The notes under the pieces were generated by a model. The model was not told where the DNA came from. It saw only the letters and a list, made by a program, of their open reading frames with translations, and did not search any database. Position numbers and translations under genes: made by a program. From contig NZ_JAQNDL010000002.1 of assembly GCF_028368995.1 (NCBI RefSeq), positions 1,361,724-1,425,723 of the forward strand: a stretch of DNA of 64,000 nucleotides. Reading direction: 5' to 3'. This stretch comes from Nannocystis bainbridge (GTDB taxonomy: Bacteria > Myxococcota_A > Polyangia > Nannocystales > Nannocystaceae). Below, one piece after another: positions 34,213-44,224 of the stretch; the first letter of the stretch is position 1; each line of letters starts with the position of its first letter.

Positions 34213-34905
34213 ATGATTTTCGCTCACAACCCCCATCGCGGGAACTTCCGCCCAGTCTCTTCGGGCCTGAAGTTCGCGCTCGTCGCCTCGTTCGCGTTCA
34301 CGGCGACCGCCCAGCTCGCGGCCTGTGGCCCGACGATCTTCGAAGACGCGTCCGCCCTGTCCGTTGTCGGTGATCCGCCGCCGCCGCCCCCCAAGCCGAA
34401 GGTCGTGCAGGAGAAGCCGAAGCGCGTCGTGGTGGAGGAGAACCGGATCAAGATCAACGAGAAGATCGAGTTCGACTTCAACAAGGCGACCATCCGCCCC
34501 GAGTCGGACGGCCTGATGACCGAGATCATCTCCGTCATCAAGGAGAACCCCCACATCAAGAAGATCGCGATCGAGGGGCACACCTCGAGCGAGGGCAGCG
34601 ACAGCTACAACCTCAAGCTGTCGGACAAGCGCGCCAAGGCCGTGATGGAGTACTTCGTCAAGAAGGGCGGGCTCCCCAAGGAGATGTTCTCCGCCAAGGG
34701 CTTCGGCGAGAAGAAGCCGCTGTCCGACGAATCGACGGAGGAGGGCAAGGAGAACAACCGTCGCGTGGAGTTCAACATCGTCGAGCAGGACGTGACCCGC
34801 AAGCGCGTGGCGATCGACCCCGAGTCGGGTGAGAAGACGGTCATCGATGAGAAGACCAAGACCGAGGACGCAGGCCCGCCGCCGCCGCCCGCGCCCGCCA
34901 AGTGA
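34213..34905 (+). CDS. OmpA/Pal-family peptidoglycan-associated lipoprotein
   Basis: 230 residues. The lipobox in TAQLAACGP ends the signal peptide. A Pro-rich linker and then a complete OmpA-like peptidoglycan-binding domain follow (about 85-190: INEKIEFDFNKATIRPESDGLM, IAIEGHTSSEGSDSYNLKLSDKRAKAVMEYFV, NNRRVEFNIVEQ). These motifs bind meso-diaminopimelate in peptidoglycan. The C-terminal 35 residues are charged and Pro-rich. The upstream region (about 34100-34200) has lower GC and probably holds the promoter. The AgmX-like lipoprotein follows after 36 bp, probably in the same transcript. Confidence 0.9.
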   Translation: MIFAHNPHRGNFRPVSSGLKFALVASFAFTATAQLAACGPTIFEDASALSVVGDPPPPPPKPKVVQEKPKRVVVEENRIKINEKIEFDFNKATIRPESDGLMTEIISVIKENPHIKKIAIEGHTSSEGSDSYNLKLSDKRAKAVMEYFVKKGGLPKEMFSAKGFGEKKPLSDESTEEGKENNRRVEFNIVEQDVTRKRVAIDPESGEKTVIDEKTKTEDAGPPPPPAPAK

Positions 34906-34941
34906 GTCACACCGCGAGTTTGCGAAGTTAAGGAGTCCGTG

Positions 34942-35361
34942 ATGCCCAAGAGCACGATGTTGAGCCTTCTGTTCGTCGCTGCGTCCGCGGTCCTGCCGGG
35001 ATGCAGCTGCGTCGCCCGTGACGCCGAGACGTACAAGAACGACACCCGCAGCCTCCTCGAGACCCGTAACAAGGCGATCAAGGACTGCTACGACGTGGCC
35101 CTCACCACCGACCCGAAGGTCGACGGCGAGGTCGTGGTCAACTTCACGGTCGAGAAGAAGACCGGGAAGATCATCAATGTGGCCGCCGACAAGGAGCGCA
35201 CCAAGGCGCCCGGCTCGCTGAGCCGGTGCATCGTCGATGCGGTCGACGGGCTGATCCTCGACCCGGTCGACCAGCGCGACGGCCAGGCGACCTTCAGCTG
35301 GAAGTTCCGCGCCAACGAGCCCGCGGCGCCGGTCGAAGAAGAGGCCACGCCGAACAGCTAA
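34942..35361 (+). CDS. Lipoprotein with AgmX/PglI C-terminal (TonB-like) domain
   Basis: 139 residues. Lipobox AVLPGCSC (Cys near 20). The mature part resembles the AgmX/PglI C-terminal domain: a helix with a conserved Cys (AIKDCYDVAL), then VDGEVVVNFTVEKKTGKIINV, a second Cys (LSRCIVDAV), and a final strand (GQATFSWKFRA). The AgmX/PglI name comes from gliding-motility genes of Myxococcus; the domain's chemistry is unknown. ATG 34942 was chosen over GTG 34939 because AAGGAG lies six bases upstream of it. Likely co-transcribed with the OmpA/Pal gene. Confidence 0.85.
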   Translation: MPKSTMLSLLFVAASAVLPGCSCVARDAETYKNDTRSLLETRNKAIKDCYDVALTTDPKVDGEVVVNFTVEKKTGKIINVAADKERTKAPGSLSRCIVDAVDGLILDPVDQRDGQATFSWKFRANEPAAPVEEEATPNS

Positions 35362-35402
35362 TCGCGCCCGGGCGGCCACGCGCCGTCAGGAGCACGGTTG
35401 GA

Positions 35403-35449
35403 GAGCGTCCCCGCCGCGCAGGCCTCGCCTGTGCGGTCGGCGGACGCTC
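35403..35449 (+). terminator. Large hairpin after the OmpA/AgmX-like pair
   Basis: Outer arms GAGCGTCC (35403-35410) and GGACGCTC (35442-35449) pair perfectly. Inner arms GCAGGC and GCCTGT pair with one G-U. No strong T-tract follows, so it may be a processing or stability structure rather than an intrinsic terminator. Confidence 0.45.
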
Positions 35450-35612
35450 GTTGCGTTGATGGAGCCCGGGTGCGAACGGGTATGCCGGGGCTCGCTGGCG
35501 GAGGATACGTTTCCGACGCGCCGTGTTTATCCCTGGGCACGTCGCGGCGGGTCGGCGAGGGCGGCGAGTCCGACGACGTAGCGAGGAGCTGCGTCACGGA
35601 GGGCAGGTGGCG

Positions 35613-35642
35613 TTGTCGGGGTGGTGGTCCGCGGCCTACACT
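35613..35642 (+). promoter_or_regulatory. Promoter of the leaderless gene at 35650
   Basis: -35 TTGTCG (35613-35618), 18-bp spacer, -10 TACACT (35637-35642), then seven bases to the GTG. Same layout as the promoter at 4988-5017. Confidence 0.65.
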
Positions 35643-35649
35643 CGCGGCC

Positions 35650-36162
35650 GTGCGGCACACCATCGAGCACGTGTTCGACTGTTCTCCCGAGCGCCTGTGG
35701 GAGGTGTTCTTCTTCGACGAGGACTACGCCCGCGGGCTCTACGAGCGCCTGCGGCTCGCGGTGGTCCGGCGCGACCTGCAGCGCGAGGGCGAAGGACCGA
35801 CCCTGATCGTGCGCCGCAAGCTGCAGCTGGCGGCCGACCGCGAGCTGCCGGGGGCGCTCAAGCGGCTGTTCCAGGGCACGTCGACCGTGACCGAGACCGG
35901 CGAGTTCAACGCGGCGCTGCGCCGCTACAGCGTGACGATCCAGGTCCCGGTGATCGGTAACCTGGTCGACTACGGCGGCGAGTACACCTGGGACACGACG
36001 CCCGGCGGCCAGCTGCGCCGCGTGTGGCGGGGTCACTGCGATGCGCGGATCCCCCTCGTCGGCGGCAAGCTCGAGGCGTACCTGCTCGGGGAGATCGAGA
36101 AGAGCATGGCCGAGAACTTCGCCTTCACCCGCGACTACTTGAAGGCGCACCCGGCGAGCTGA
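35650..36162 (+). CDS. DUF2505-like START-fold protein
   Basis: 170 residues from a leaderless GTG. The start MRHTIEHVFDCSPERLWEVFF and the end EIEKSMAENFAFTRDYL fit the DUF2505 family, a small START/polyketide-cyclase-like fold that binds hydrophobic ligands. No catalytic residues are known. It stands alone, convergent with the transsulfuration genes. The frame upstream of 35650 is not supported. Confidence 0.75.
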   Translation: MRHTIEHVFDCSPERLWEVFFFDEDYARGLYERLRLAVVRRDLQREGEGPTLIVRRKLQLAADRELPGALKRLFQGTSTVTETGEFNAALRRYSVTIQVPVIGNLVDYGGEYTWDTTPGGQLRRVWRGHCDARIPLVGGKLEAYLLGEIEKSMAENFAFTRDYLKAHPAS

Positions 36163-36170
36163 GCGAGCTG

Positions 36171-36192
36171 TCCCGAGGGACAGCCGGCTGAT
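36171..36192. repeat. Minimal 14-bp repeat pair between convergent genes
   Basis: gctgtc then ccgaggga-type spacing then acagcc, just after the stop at 36162. It forms a small perfect hairpin. Confidence 0.5.
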
Positions 36193-36201
36193 GACGCCGA
36201 C

Positions 36202-36237
36202 AAAAGCGAACGGCTCGTCGGAGGACCGACGAGCCGT
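36202..36237 (-). terminator. Intrinsic terminator of the transsulfuration operon
   Basis: Perfect 12-bp stem ACGGCTCGTCGG (36210-36221) / CCGACGAGCCGT (36226-36237) with a four-base loop. Read on the - strand it is followed by cgcttttg, the T-tract expected after the gene ending at 36265. Confidence 0.8.
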
Positions 36238-36264
36238 GCGCGCAGAGCCGGTCGCTCGCGGCGT

Positions 36265-37449
<1,185 letters not shown>

Positions 37450-37468
37450 GCGGAGATGTCCCTTGGGG

Positions 37469-38875
37469 CTACTGCTGCGAGGCGAGGTAGTCGATGAGGT
37501 CGATCTTGGTGAGGAGACCGAGCAGGCGGTCGCCCTCGGTGACCAGCACGACCTTGGCGTCGTTGAAGATGCTGCGCAGCAGCTGGATGCGGGTGTGCGG
37601 GGTGACGGTGGCGTAGTCGCTGTTGACGAGGTCGGCCAGCGGCTCGTCGAGGCGGCCCTCGCTGCGGACGAGGAAGTTGAGGAGATCGAGCTCGCTGACG
37701 ATGCCGCAGTGGCGGCCGTGCTCGTCGAGGACCGGCAGCTGGCTGATGCTGTTCTCCTTGAGCGTCTGGATCGCCACGCGCACGGAGGTGTCGCGGGAGG
37801 CGGTGATCGTGCGCGCGGGCTTGCGCTTGAGGATGTGGGCGACGTAGCCGCTGGCCTCGTCCTCGTCGAGGAAGCCGTTCTGGCGCATCCAGTCGTCGTT
37901 GAAGATCTTGCTGAGGTACTTGGTGCTGCTGTCGGGCAGCAGGACCAGCAGACGCTTGGGCTGCTTGAGGGTGCGGGCGTACTTGATGGCGCCGAGCACC
38001 GCCGCGCCGCCCGAGCCGCCGACCGAGATGCCCTCGCGACGCACGAGGTCGCGCGTCATGATGAAGCACTCCTTGTCGTCGACCTGGACGATCTCGTCGA
38101 GGATGTTGAGGTTCATCGTCGACGGCAGGAAGTCCTCGCCGATGCCCTCCACGTAGTAGCTGAAGGGCTTGGTGAGGCGGCCGGTCTTGACGTACTCGTA
38201 GTAGAGCGAGCCGACCGGATCGACGCCGACGATCTTGATCGCCGGGTTCTTCTCCTTGAAGTAGCGGCCGCAGCCCGACAGCGTGCCGCCGGTGCCCATG
38301 CCCGAGACGAACACGTCGAACTCGCCGCCGGTCTGCTCCCACATCTCGGGTGCGGTGCTGAGGTAGTGCGCCTCGGGGTTGGCGGGGTTGTGGTACTGGT
38401 TGGCGTAGAACGCCCCCGGCGTCTCCTCGACGATCCGCCGCGAGACCGAGTAGTAGCTGCGCGGGTCGGAGGGGTCGACCGCCGTGGGGCACAGCACGAC
38501 CTTGGCGCCGTACGACTTGAGGTTGTCGATCTTCTCGCGCGACATCTTGTCGGGCATGACGAAGATGCACTTGTAGCCGCGCGTGGAGGCGATCATCGCC
38601 AGGCCGGCGCCGGTGTTGCCGCTGGTGGCCTCGATGATGGTGCCGCCGGGCTGCAACATGCCGCGCGTCTCGGCGTCGCGGATGATGTTGAGCGCCACGC
38701 GGTCCTTCATCGAACCAGCCGGATTCAACATCTCGAGCTTGACGTAGACCTCGGACGTGAGTCCCTCGGTGACGTGGTTGAGACGGACGATCGGTGTGTG
38801 GCCAATCGCGGCGGTGACGTCGGCCCGGGCGCCCTTCATCAGCGCCCGCTCGGGCCGGGACGTATTGTTGCTCAT
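37469..38875 (-). CDS. cbs: Cystathionine beta-synthase with two CBS domains
   Basis: Joins serine and homocysteine to cystathionine using PLP. 468 residues. The catalytic Lys is in NPAGSMKDR (K57), with the PLP-binding SGNTGAGLAM and GMGTGGTLSG loops. The C-terminal part (about 340-468) holds two CBS regulatory domains (ISQLPVLDEHGRHCGIVSELDLL, VVLVTEGDRLLGLLTKIDLIDYL) that often bind adenosyl ligands. ATG 38875 begins the conserved domain. It is the first gene of the operon with the gamma-lyase. Confidence 0.93.
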   Translation of the reverse strand: MSNNTSRPERALMKGARADVTAAIGHTPIVRLNHVTEGLTSEVYVKLEMLNPAGSMKDRVALNIIRDAETRGMLQPGGTIIEATSGNTGAGLAMIASTRGYKCIFVMPDKMSREKIDNLKSYGAKVVLCPTAVDPSDPRSYYSVSRRIVEETPGAFYANQYHNPANPEAHYLSTAPEMWEQTGGEFDVFVSGMGTGGTLSGCGRYFKEKNPAIKIVGVDPVGSLYYEYVKTGRLTKPFSYYVEGIGEDFLPSTMNLNILDEIVQVDDKECFIMTRDLVRREGISVGGSGGAAVLGAIKYARTLKQPKRLLVLLPDSSTKYLSKIFNDDWMRQNGFLDEDEASGYVAHILKRKPARTITASRDTSVRVAIQTLKENSISQLPVLDEHGRHCGIVSELDLLNFLVRSEGRLDEPLADLVNSDYATVTPHTRIQLLRSIFNDAKVVLVTEGDRLLGLLTKIDLIDYLASQQ

Positions 38876-38968
38876 GAACCCTCCGCGGCGTCGTCGCGCG
38901 CGCGCGACGAAGATACGGGGGTTTGCGTCAGGTGGCGAGCGCAGGCGCGGCGGTGCGCGTGGCCTTGC

Positions 38969-39646
38969 TCACGGTGATGCGGCCGCGCGCTGTTTCCTCC
39001 GCTTGCCGACCTCGAAATACCAACCGAGGCTGAAGGTGACGATCGGGTACCAGCGCTTGAGGTCGAGGTTGAGGTGGATGAGGTGCGTCTTCATGCCGCC
39101 GACGCGCAGGCCGAAGTTGAGCGCGCCGCGGTCGAGCCGGCTGGTCAGCGAGAGCTCGAGCTGCAGCGCGTGGTTGCCCCACAGCGCCGGCTGGGCCAGC
39201 CCCAGGCGACCGTCGTCCTGGTTGGCCACGGTCGGGAACGGGAAGATGAAGCTCCAGCCGGCGGCGGCGCCGAACAGCTTGCCCTGATAGCCGGCGAACA
39301 GGCTCGGCTGCAAGATCGCCGGCATCGCGTTGCGCGAATTGCCGACGTTGTAGCCGATGCCGAGGCTCGGCCGAAACATGGCGTACTTCAAGAACTGCAG
39401 CTGATAGGCGACGTCGAGGAGCAGCGGCGCGAAGTGGAAGCGCTGGCACCGCATCGGGCTGTCGTCGCACGCCTGGCTGGCGCGCACCCAGTCGGCGACG
39501 ATGGCGATCCGCAGGCGATGCCGCGCCGGCAGCTCGCGCTTGCGCGGATCGGTAAGACCCTCTTCGCCGACGCTGCGCGCGGGAGCGGCAGCCGCGACGG
39601 TCGGCAGCGCGAGCGCGAGCGCGACCAGGACGGAAAGACAGCGCAC
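38969..39646 (-). CDS. Secreted beta-rich protein, possible outer-membrane barrel
   Basis: 225 residues from GTG 39646, which starts a clear signal peptide (VRCLSVLVALALALPTVAAAAP). The mature part has alternating hydrophobic strands (FRPSLGIGYNVGNSRN, LQPSLFAGYQGKLFGAAAGWSFIF, LELSLTSRLDRGALNFGLRVGG) and ends near WYPIVTFSLGWYFEV. Two Cys in CDDSPMRC could bond. Resembles small outer-membrane barrels; no substrate known. A longer upstream frame is a shadow of the flavoprotein gene. Confidence 0.65.
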   Translation of the reverse strand: MRCLSVLVALALALPTVAAAAPARSVGEEGLTDPRKRELPARHRLRIAIVADWVRASQACDDSPMRCQRFHFAPLLLDVAYQLQFLKYAMFRPSLGIGYNVGNSRNAMPAILQPSLFAGYQGKLFGAAAGWSFIFPFPTVANQDDGRLGLAQPALWGNHALQLELSLTSRLDRGALNFGLRVGGMKTHLIHLNLDLKRWYPIVTFSLGWYFEVGKRRKQRAAASP

Positions 39647-39825
39647 GGCCGTCAGGATCAACCGAGCGCGGCGAGGTGTAAAGGGTTCGACCGATCGCGG
39701 TCCGTGCCGGGGCACGGACGGTGCGCACGGGCGATCGGCGGCGCGTGGGCACGGATCGCCGGGATGGCGGCCAACCGGGGCCGCGGGCCGCGGGGGCCGG
39801 ATTCGTGGGGGTGAGGCGTCGGGCG

Positions 39826-41961
39826 TCACTCGAGGTCGACGCCATCGCGCTCGCCGTGAATGACGATCGCTTCGCCGCTGAGCGCGCGGGCGGCCTGGAG
39901 CCCGGTGATGACGGCCCCCTCGGCGCAGGCGAGCTCGATGCCGCCGCCGACCCAGTCGCCGGCGAGCCAGAGGTTGCGAAAGCCGCTGTCGCCGGCGGCG
40001 AGGCGGTGCCGCGGATCGCCGGGGAGGGTGACGATCTGGCGGTCGCTGGCGTTTTGGGTCGACCAGCAGTGCTGGGCGGCGAGGCGGTGCTCGCCGGCGC
40101 GGCCCTGCGGATCGAGGAGCAGCTCCCAGTTGAACTCGTCGGCGCCGGCGAGCGTGGCCTCGGGCCACAGGGCGCGCGGATGGCTCTTGAGCCAGGTCTC
40201 GGCGATGTCGCGCACGGGCTCGCGGCTGCCGTCGGCGGCGCGATCGGGGCGCGGCCCGCTGAGCGACGCGATCGCGCCGGGCCAGTGCTCGCGCGGCCAA
40301 CCTTCGTAGGGCGCGGCGGTCGAGAGGTTGAACCACCGCGGCAGTTCAGTGCCCGGCAGCTCGCCGGCGCCGGCGGGGGCGGGCGCGCCGAGGAGCTGGG
40401 CCCAGGTCGGCGAGAGCCACAGCTGCGCGCCCATGGCGGCGATCGAGTGGGTGCGATCGAGCAGCTCGCCCCAGCGCGGGTCACGAGCGGCGAGCTCGCG
40501 CGCGACGCCGCCGAGCGCGGGCGGCGGGATGGCGAGGATGATGTCGTCGAAGTCGACGCCGGCGCGCAGGGCGACCTCCTCGACCTCGGGCGACTCGGTG
40601 GCCTCGAAGTCGATGGCCTGGATCACGGGGTCGTCGCCGAGGACGATCTGCGAGTAGAGCGGGCGGCTCGGCCAGCACGGCAGGCCCTTGACCTTGAGGA
40701 GCGGCTCGTACTCTTCGACGCCCGGGGCGAGCTCGATCTGGCGGCCGACGATCGCGGCGGACACGGTCGCGCCGTCAGGCGCGGGGCACAGGCGCTTGAG
40801 CTTGTGGAAGAAGCGGAAGGCGACGCCGCGGTCGCGCAGGAGGCGGTAGAGCGGGGCGAACAGGACCTCGCCGAGGCCGGCGGCGGGGGTGTAGTAGAGG
40901 GCGCCGGAGAAGGCGAGGTAGCGGCGCAGGGCGGCCCGCAGCATGGCGCCGGCGGCGGCGACGGGGCGCGCGACGTCACCCGACTCATAGGACATGTGGT
41001 CGGCGTACAGGCCGACGACCACGCTGCTGGCCAGCGACGCCTCGGCGGCGCCGTGGCGGCGCAGCCAGTCGCGCAGGTCTTGATCGTCGATCGCGGAGAA
41101 GCCGGCGCGATCGAGGCCGTCGTGCAGGATCCCGCGGACGATGGCGAGCGCCAGGTCGACCATGGTGGTGAACTGCGGGTGACTGTCGCGCGCGCCGAGG
41201 CCGACGAGCGTGCGCAGGCTGTGCTCGCCGCAGTGGGTCAGCGGCTGGGCCCAGGCGCGGCGCTGACGCGAGGTCTGCGGCGCGTCCTCGTCGTGGGCGG
41301 CCGCGGCGGCGCGGCGGAGCAGGGCGTCGTAGTCGGGGCTCTGCGGGTCGAAGCCGTCGTAGGCGCGCACGCCCTGGCCGCTCGCGCGGCGCATCAGCGC
41401 CGGCCACAGCGCGCGCGATGAATCGGGCCAGCGCGGGACGATCGCGGACCAGGTGGCGAACTGCGGATGTAGGCGCGGGATGCAGTCGATGGCCCACAGC
41501 AACAAGGTCTGGGCGAAGTGCCACACGCTCGGCTGCGGCGCGCCGTCGCCGGGCAGGTTGTCGGCGCGCGGCAGGTGCATCTTCCACGGCGGCGCGCGGC
41601 TGGAGCGATCACCTGTCCCGAGGAGCAGGGTGTCGCACGGCTTGAAGGCCTCTTTGAAGGTGGCGAGCGGCGCGCCCGGAGCCCGTCGCGTCTCGGCGTA
41701 GACGCGGCGCGCCAGGGCGAAGGCGTTGTCGTACCAGCCGAACCACACGTGGTGACCGAGCGCCTCGCTGCGGGCGTGCGCGCGGAGGTTGCGGCCGCTG
41801 CGGGCCTTGCCGCCGAGGCGCCAGCCGATCTGGTAGACGGTGATGTCGTAGCGCTCGCGCCAGTCGGGCAGCTCGGTCAGCGCGAACACGGCGCTGAGCG
41901 AGCCGAGCCCGCCGCCGAACACGGCGAGCTTGCGGGGACGAGGCGGAGGACCGGCGGACAT
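39826..41961 (-). CDS. FAD-dependent desaturase/oxidoreductase (phytoene-desaturase-like)
   Basis: 711 residues. The N-terminal dinucleotide-binding motif KLAVFGGGLGSLSAVFAL is typical of carotenoid desaturases and amine-oxidase flavoproteins. The C-terminal FRNLWLAGDWVGGGIELACAEGAVITGLQAARAL is the second FAD-contact motif of the same group. The central 300 residues are longer than in CrtI-type enzymes and carry many Trp/His residues. No carotenoid genes are next to it, so the substrate is open. The 5' end lies 58 bp from the end of the small zinc-ribbon gene, same strand. Confidence 0.8.
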   Translation of the reverse strand: MSAGPPPRPRKLAVFGGGLGSLSAVFALTELPDWRERYDITVYQIGWRLGGKARSGRNLRAHARSEALGHHVWFGWYDNAFALARRVYAETRRAPGAPLATFKEAFKPCDTLLLGTGDRSSRAPPWKMHLPRADNLPGDGAPQPSVWHFAQTLLLWAIDCIPRLHPQFATWSAIVPRWPDSSRALWPALMRRASGQGVRAYDGFDPQSPDYDALLRRAAAAAHDEDAPQTSRQRRAWAQPLTHCGEHSLRTLVGLGARDSHPQFTTMVDLALAIVRGILHDGLDRAGFSAIDDQDLRDWLRRHGAAEASLASSVVVGLYADHMSYESGDVARPVAAAGAMLRAALRRYLAFSGALYYTPAAGLGEVLFAPLYRLLRDRGVAFRFFHKLKRLCPAPDGATVSAAIVGRQIELAPGVEEYEPLLKVKGLPCWPSRPLYSQIVLGDDPVIQAIDFEATESPEVEEVALRAGVDFDDIILAIPPPALGGVARELAARDPRWGELLDRTHSIAAMGAQLWLSPTWAQLLGAPAPAGAGELPGTELPRWFNLSTAAPYEGWPREHWPGAIASLSGPRPDRAADGSREPVRDIAETWLKSHPRALWPEATLAGADEFNWELLLDPQGRAGEHRLAAQHCWSTQNASDRQIVTLPGDPRHRLAAGDSGFRNLWLAGDWVGGGIELACAEGAVITGLQAARALSGEAIVIHGERDGVDLE

Positions 41962-42019
41962 GGCTGCAGAGGTCGGCGATGGTAGCTCGGTTGCGCCCGG
42001 ACGGATCCTCCCCGGATGT

Positions 42020-42391
42020 TCAGCCCCCGGCCGCTCGATGGGTCATGTCGATGAAGTTGTGGAGGAAGCCGCAGGTCGAGCAGGCGAGCGAATGCACCGG
42101 CGCGGAGTGGGTGAAGCCGCCGGTCGGCGAGGTGAACCGCAGGGTGCTCATGTGCAGCGGCAAGGGGGCGCGGGTGTCGTGGCCGGCGAAGATGGCGACC
42201 GGCAGCAGGGTGACGCCGCCGCACATGACGCAGGTCTTGTGGGCGCCGGAGCGGCGGCGCTCGCGGGTGTCGTCGGCCACGCCGCGGGCGCGCGCGTCGG
42301 CGTCGGCGAGCTCGCGCTGCAGTCGCTCGTTTTCTTGCTCGAGCGCGGCGAGCTGCAGGAGCAGCGCCTCACGATCGTCGCGGTAGGGCAC
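42020..42391 (-). CDS. Small zinc-ribbon/coiled-coil protein
   Basis: 123 residues from GTG 42391. An N-terminal coiled coil (REALLLQLAALEQENERLQRELADADAR) precedes a zinc-binding pair of Cys knuckles (CVMCGG near 54 and CSTCG near 107). A -10-like TAATGT on the - strand lies 9 bp from the start. It is divergent from the SpoU/TrmH gene with a 51-bp shared promoter region. Family not recognised. Confidence 0.65.
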   Translation of the reverse strand: MPYRDDREALLLQLAALEQENERLQRELADADARARGVADDTRERRRSGAHKTCVMCGGVTLLPVAIFAGHDTRAPLPLHMSTLRFTSPTGGFTHSAPVHSLACSTCGFLHNFIDMTHRAAGG

Positions 42392-42442
42392 GCGCGCGAC
42401 ACATTAGCAGGTCGCAAGCCAGGGCTGCTACCCTTGCGCCCG

Positions 42443-43084
42443 GTGACCCGCTTCATCGCCCGTCAATGCGAGCGCGCGAGCTGCCGCCTCCGCTTCCCGG
42501 TGGCCGAAGGCAGCTCGCTCGGCGAGTCGTGTCCGCACTGCGGCGGACCGACGGCCGTCGACCCCGAACCGTACGAGAGCCACGAGGCGCGCGCGCCGGC
42601 GCGAGCGAGCGGGCCGAAGGTGCACGCGCTGCTCGACAACGTCCGCAGCCTGAAGAACGTCGGCTCGATGTTCCGCACCGCCGACGGGGCCGGGGTCGAG
42701 CACATGCACCTGACCGGGTTCACGCCGACGCCCGATCACCCGGCGATGGCGAAGACCGCCCTCGGCGCGGAGAAGACCGTGCCGTGGACGCTCCATCGCG
42801 ACGGCGCGGCGGCGGCGGCGTGGCTGTGCGACGCGGGCCATCGCTTGTGGGCGCTCGAGGGCGGACCGCGAGCGACGCCGTGGTTCGAGGCGCTGCGCGA
42901 ACCCGGCGACGCGCCGATCGTGTTGGTGGTCGGCCACGAGGTGTCGGGGGTGGACCCGCGGATCCTGGCCCGCTGCGAGCGCGTGCTGGCGCTGCCGATG
43001 CTCGGGATCAAGGGCTCGCTCAACGTCGGCGTGGCGTTCGGCGTGGCGCTCTACAGCCTGCGCTTTGGGACAGGGACCGACTGA
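42443..43084 (+). CDS. SpoU/TrmH-family RNA 2'-O-methyltransferase with zinc-ribbon N-terminus
   Basis: 213 residues. The trefoil-knot SAM-binding domain shows all three SpoU motifs: NVRSLKNVGSMFRTADG, IVLVVGHEVSGVD and LALPMLGIKGSLNVGVAFGVALY. They support 2'-O-methylation of tRNA or rRNA ribose. The first 40 residues carry a CERASC...CPHCGG ribbon. GTG 42443 lies 8 bp after TACCCT and is leaderless; longer upstream frame lacks support. The exact RNA target cannot be told. Confidence 0.88.
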   Translation: MTRFIARQCERASCRLRFPVAEGSSLGESCPHCGGPTAVDPEPYESHEARAPARASGPKVHALLDNVRSLKNVGSMFRTADGAGVEHMHLTGFTPTPDHPAMAKTALGAEKTVPWTLHRDGAAAAAWLCDAGHRLWALEGGPRATPWFEALREPGDAPIVLVVGHEVSGVDPRILARCERVLALPMLGIKGSLNVGVAFGVALYSLRFGTGTD

Positions 43085-43405
43085 TGTTCGCGCCGCGAGA
43101 TCGTGCGCCAGCGCAATCTCGCGGGTGTGGGCGGTGCGGCGAACTGGCGTGATCGAAAGGCGGTGCTGCCGCCGCCGCCTGTGCGATCGGACAGGTGCGA
43201 TCGGCCATGAGAGCCGGAAGGCCGCGCGTCCCGGGCAGGAGACGTTGCCGCCAGATGGGCGAGAATTCATGGCCGACGGGTCTTTCGCGGCGTGTGCGGA
43301 TCCGCCACATCGAAGTCGTCGCTCGTGCGTGACCTACCGGGGACGAGGCGCCGGGGCTGGAGTTGTGTTACCGTGCCGGCCTCTCAGAGGAGAACCCGAA
43401 ACGTG
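43085..43405. other. Gap with a terminator-like hairpin and direct repeat
   Basis: About 320 bp, no gene. A bulged hairpin at 43093-43124 (CCGCGAGAT / ATCTCGCGG) follows the SpoU stop by 9 bp. Two copies of gtgcgatcgg lie near 43180-43205. The 3' part should hold the promoter of the Gly-rich lipoprotein. Confidence 0.4.
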
Positions 43406-44158
43406 ATGCTGCTTCGAACTCTGGCTGTTCCTGTCCTGGTGCTCGGTCTGGCGGTGGCTGGCTGTGGCAAGAAGACCCCCGACGGCACGACGCCCCCGGG
43501 CGAGACCGGCGCCGGCGGTGCGTCCGCCGGAGGTGGTGATTCCGGCGGCGGTGATGCGGGTGGTGGTGAGTCCGCTGGTGAGGCCGGCGGTGATGCGGGC
43601 GGCGGCGACTCCGACGTCTCGCAGAAGGTTTGCGACGCCGAAGTGGGCGACACGCCCAAGGCCGTGTTCGCCGACAACGTGATCCTGCGGCTCCCGAAGG
43701 GGATGGAGCTGGTCGAAGAGAACCCGTTCTTCGCCCGCATCTCCACCAAGGACACCGTGTCGACGTGCGACGGCGTGATCAGCTTCGGCGCGCTCGGCTA
43801 CTTCCAGGCCGACGCGACCAAGACCGTCAAGCAGGTCCGCGACGAGACGATCCAGGCCGCGCGCGGCGTGCCGCCGAACGAGGTCACCTGGACCGAGGAG
43901 ACCGAGAAGGGCCGCGATTACTCGGGCTCGTACTCGATCCCCGAGGACGCCAAGGGCAACCCGCCGATCAAGGGCTGGTTCGTGCTCAAGGAGAAGGCCG
44001 GCTTCACGTTCTGGTACGCGCTCGAGACGCATCCGAACGCCTGGAACGCGCTGGCCAAGACCTTCCAGGAGTCGGGCAACCGCCTCCGCATCGGGCCGAA
44101 CATCGCGCCGGCGCCGGCCCCCACGCCAGCACCGTCTGGCAAGAAGAAGGGCAAGTGA
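43406..44158 (+). CDS. Lipoprotein, first of two tandem paralogues
   Basis: 250 residues. Lipobox VLGLAVAGCGK (Cys near 19), then about 50 residues of Gly/Ser/Asp linker, then a globular domain. The domain starts DAEVGDTPKAVFADNVILRLPKGMELVEENPFFA and includes GWFVLKEKAGFTFWYALETHPNAWNAL. The C-terminal tail is Pro/Ala then Lys-rich. It shares the RLPKGxEL and ENPF/QNPF blocks and the GWFVL motif with the gene at 44567, so the two arose by duplication. ATG 43406 was chosen; GTG 43403 is also possible because GAGGAGA lies nine bases upstream of it. Function unknown. Confidence 0.8.
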   Translation: MLLRTLAVPVLVLGLAVAGCGKKTPDGTTPPGETGAGGASAGGGDSGGGDAGGGESAGEAGGDAGGGDSDVSQKVCDAEVGDTPKAVFADNVILRLPKGMELVEENPFFARISTKDTVSTCDGVISFGALGYFQADATKTVKQVRDETIQAARGVPPNEVTWTEETEKGRDYSGSYSIPEDAKGNPPIKGWFVLKEKAGFTFWYALETHPNAWNALAKTFQESGNRLRIGPNIAPAPAPTPAPSGKKKGK

Positions 44159-44187
44159 GCTGAACGCGTCCCCTCGACGCGCTCCTC

Positions 44188-44224
44188 GCGGCTCCGGGCT
44201 TCGGCGCGGGGCCGCTTGCTTTTT
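44188..44224 (+). terminator. Intrinsic terminator after the first paralogous lipoprotein
   Basis: Stem GCGGCTCC (44188-44195) / GGGGCCGC (44208-44215) with one G-U pair, followed by ttgcttttt (44216-44224). A standard rho-independent layout. Confidence 0.8.

Noticed and set aside
43093..43124. Riboswitch or leader RNA before the Gly-rich lipoprotein
   Set aside because: Only a simple bulged hairpin close to the upstream stop; no conserved riboswitch core recognised.
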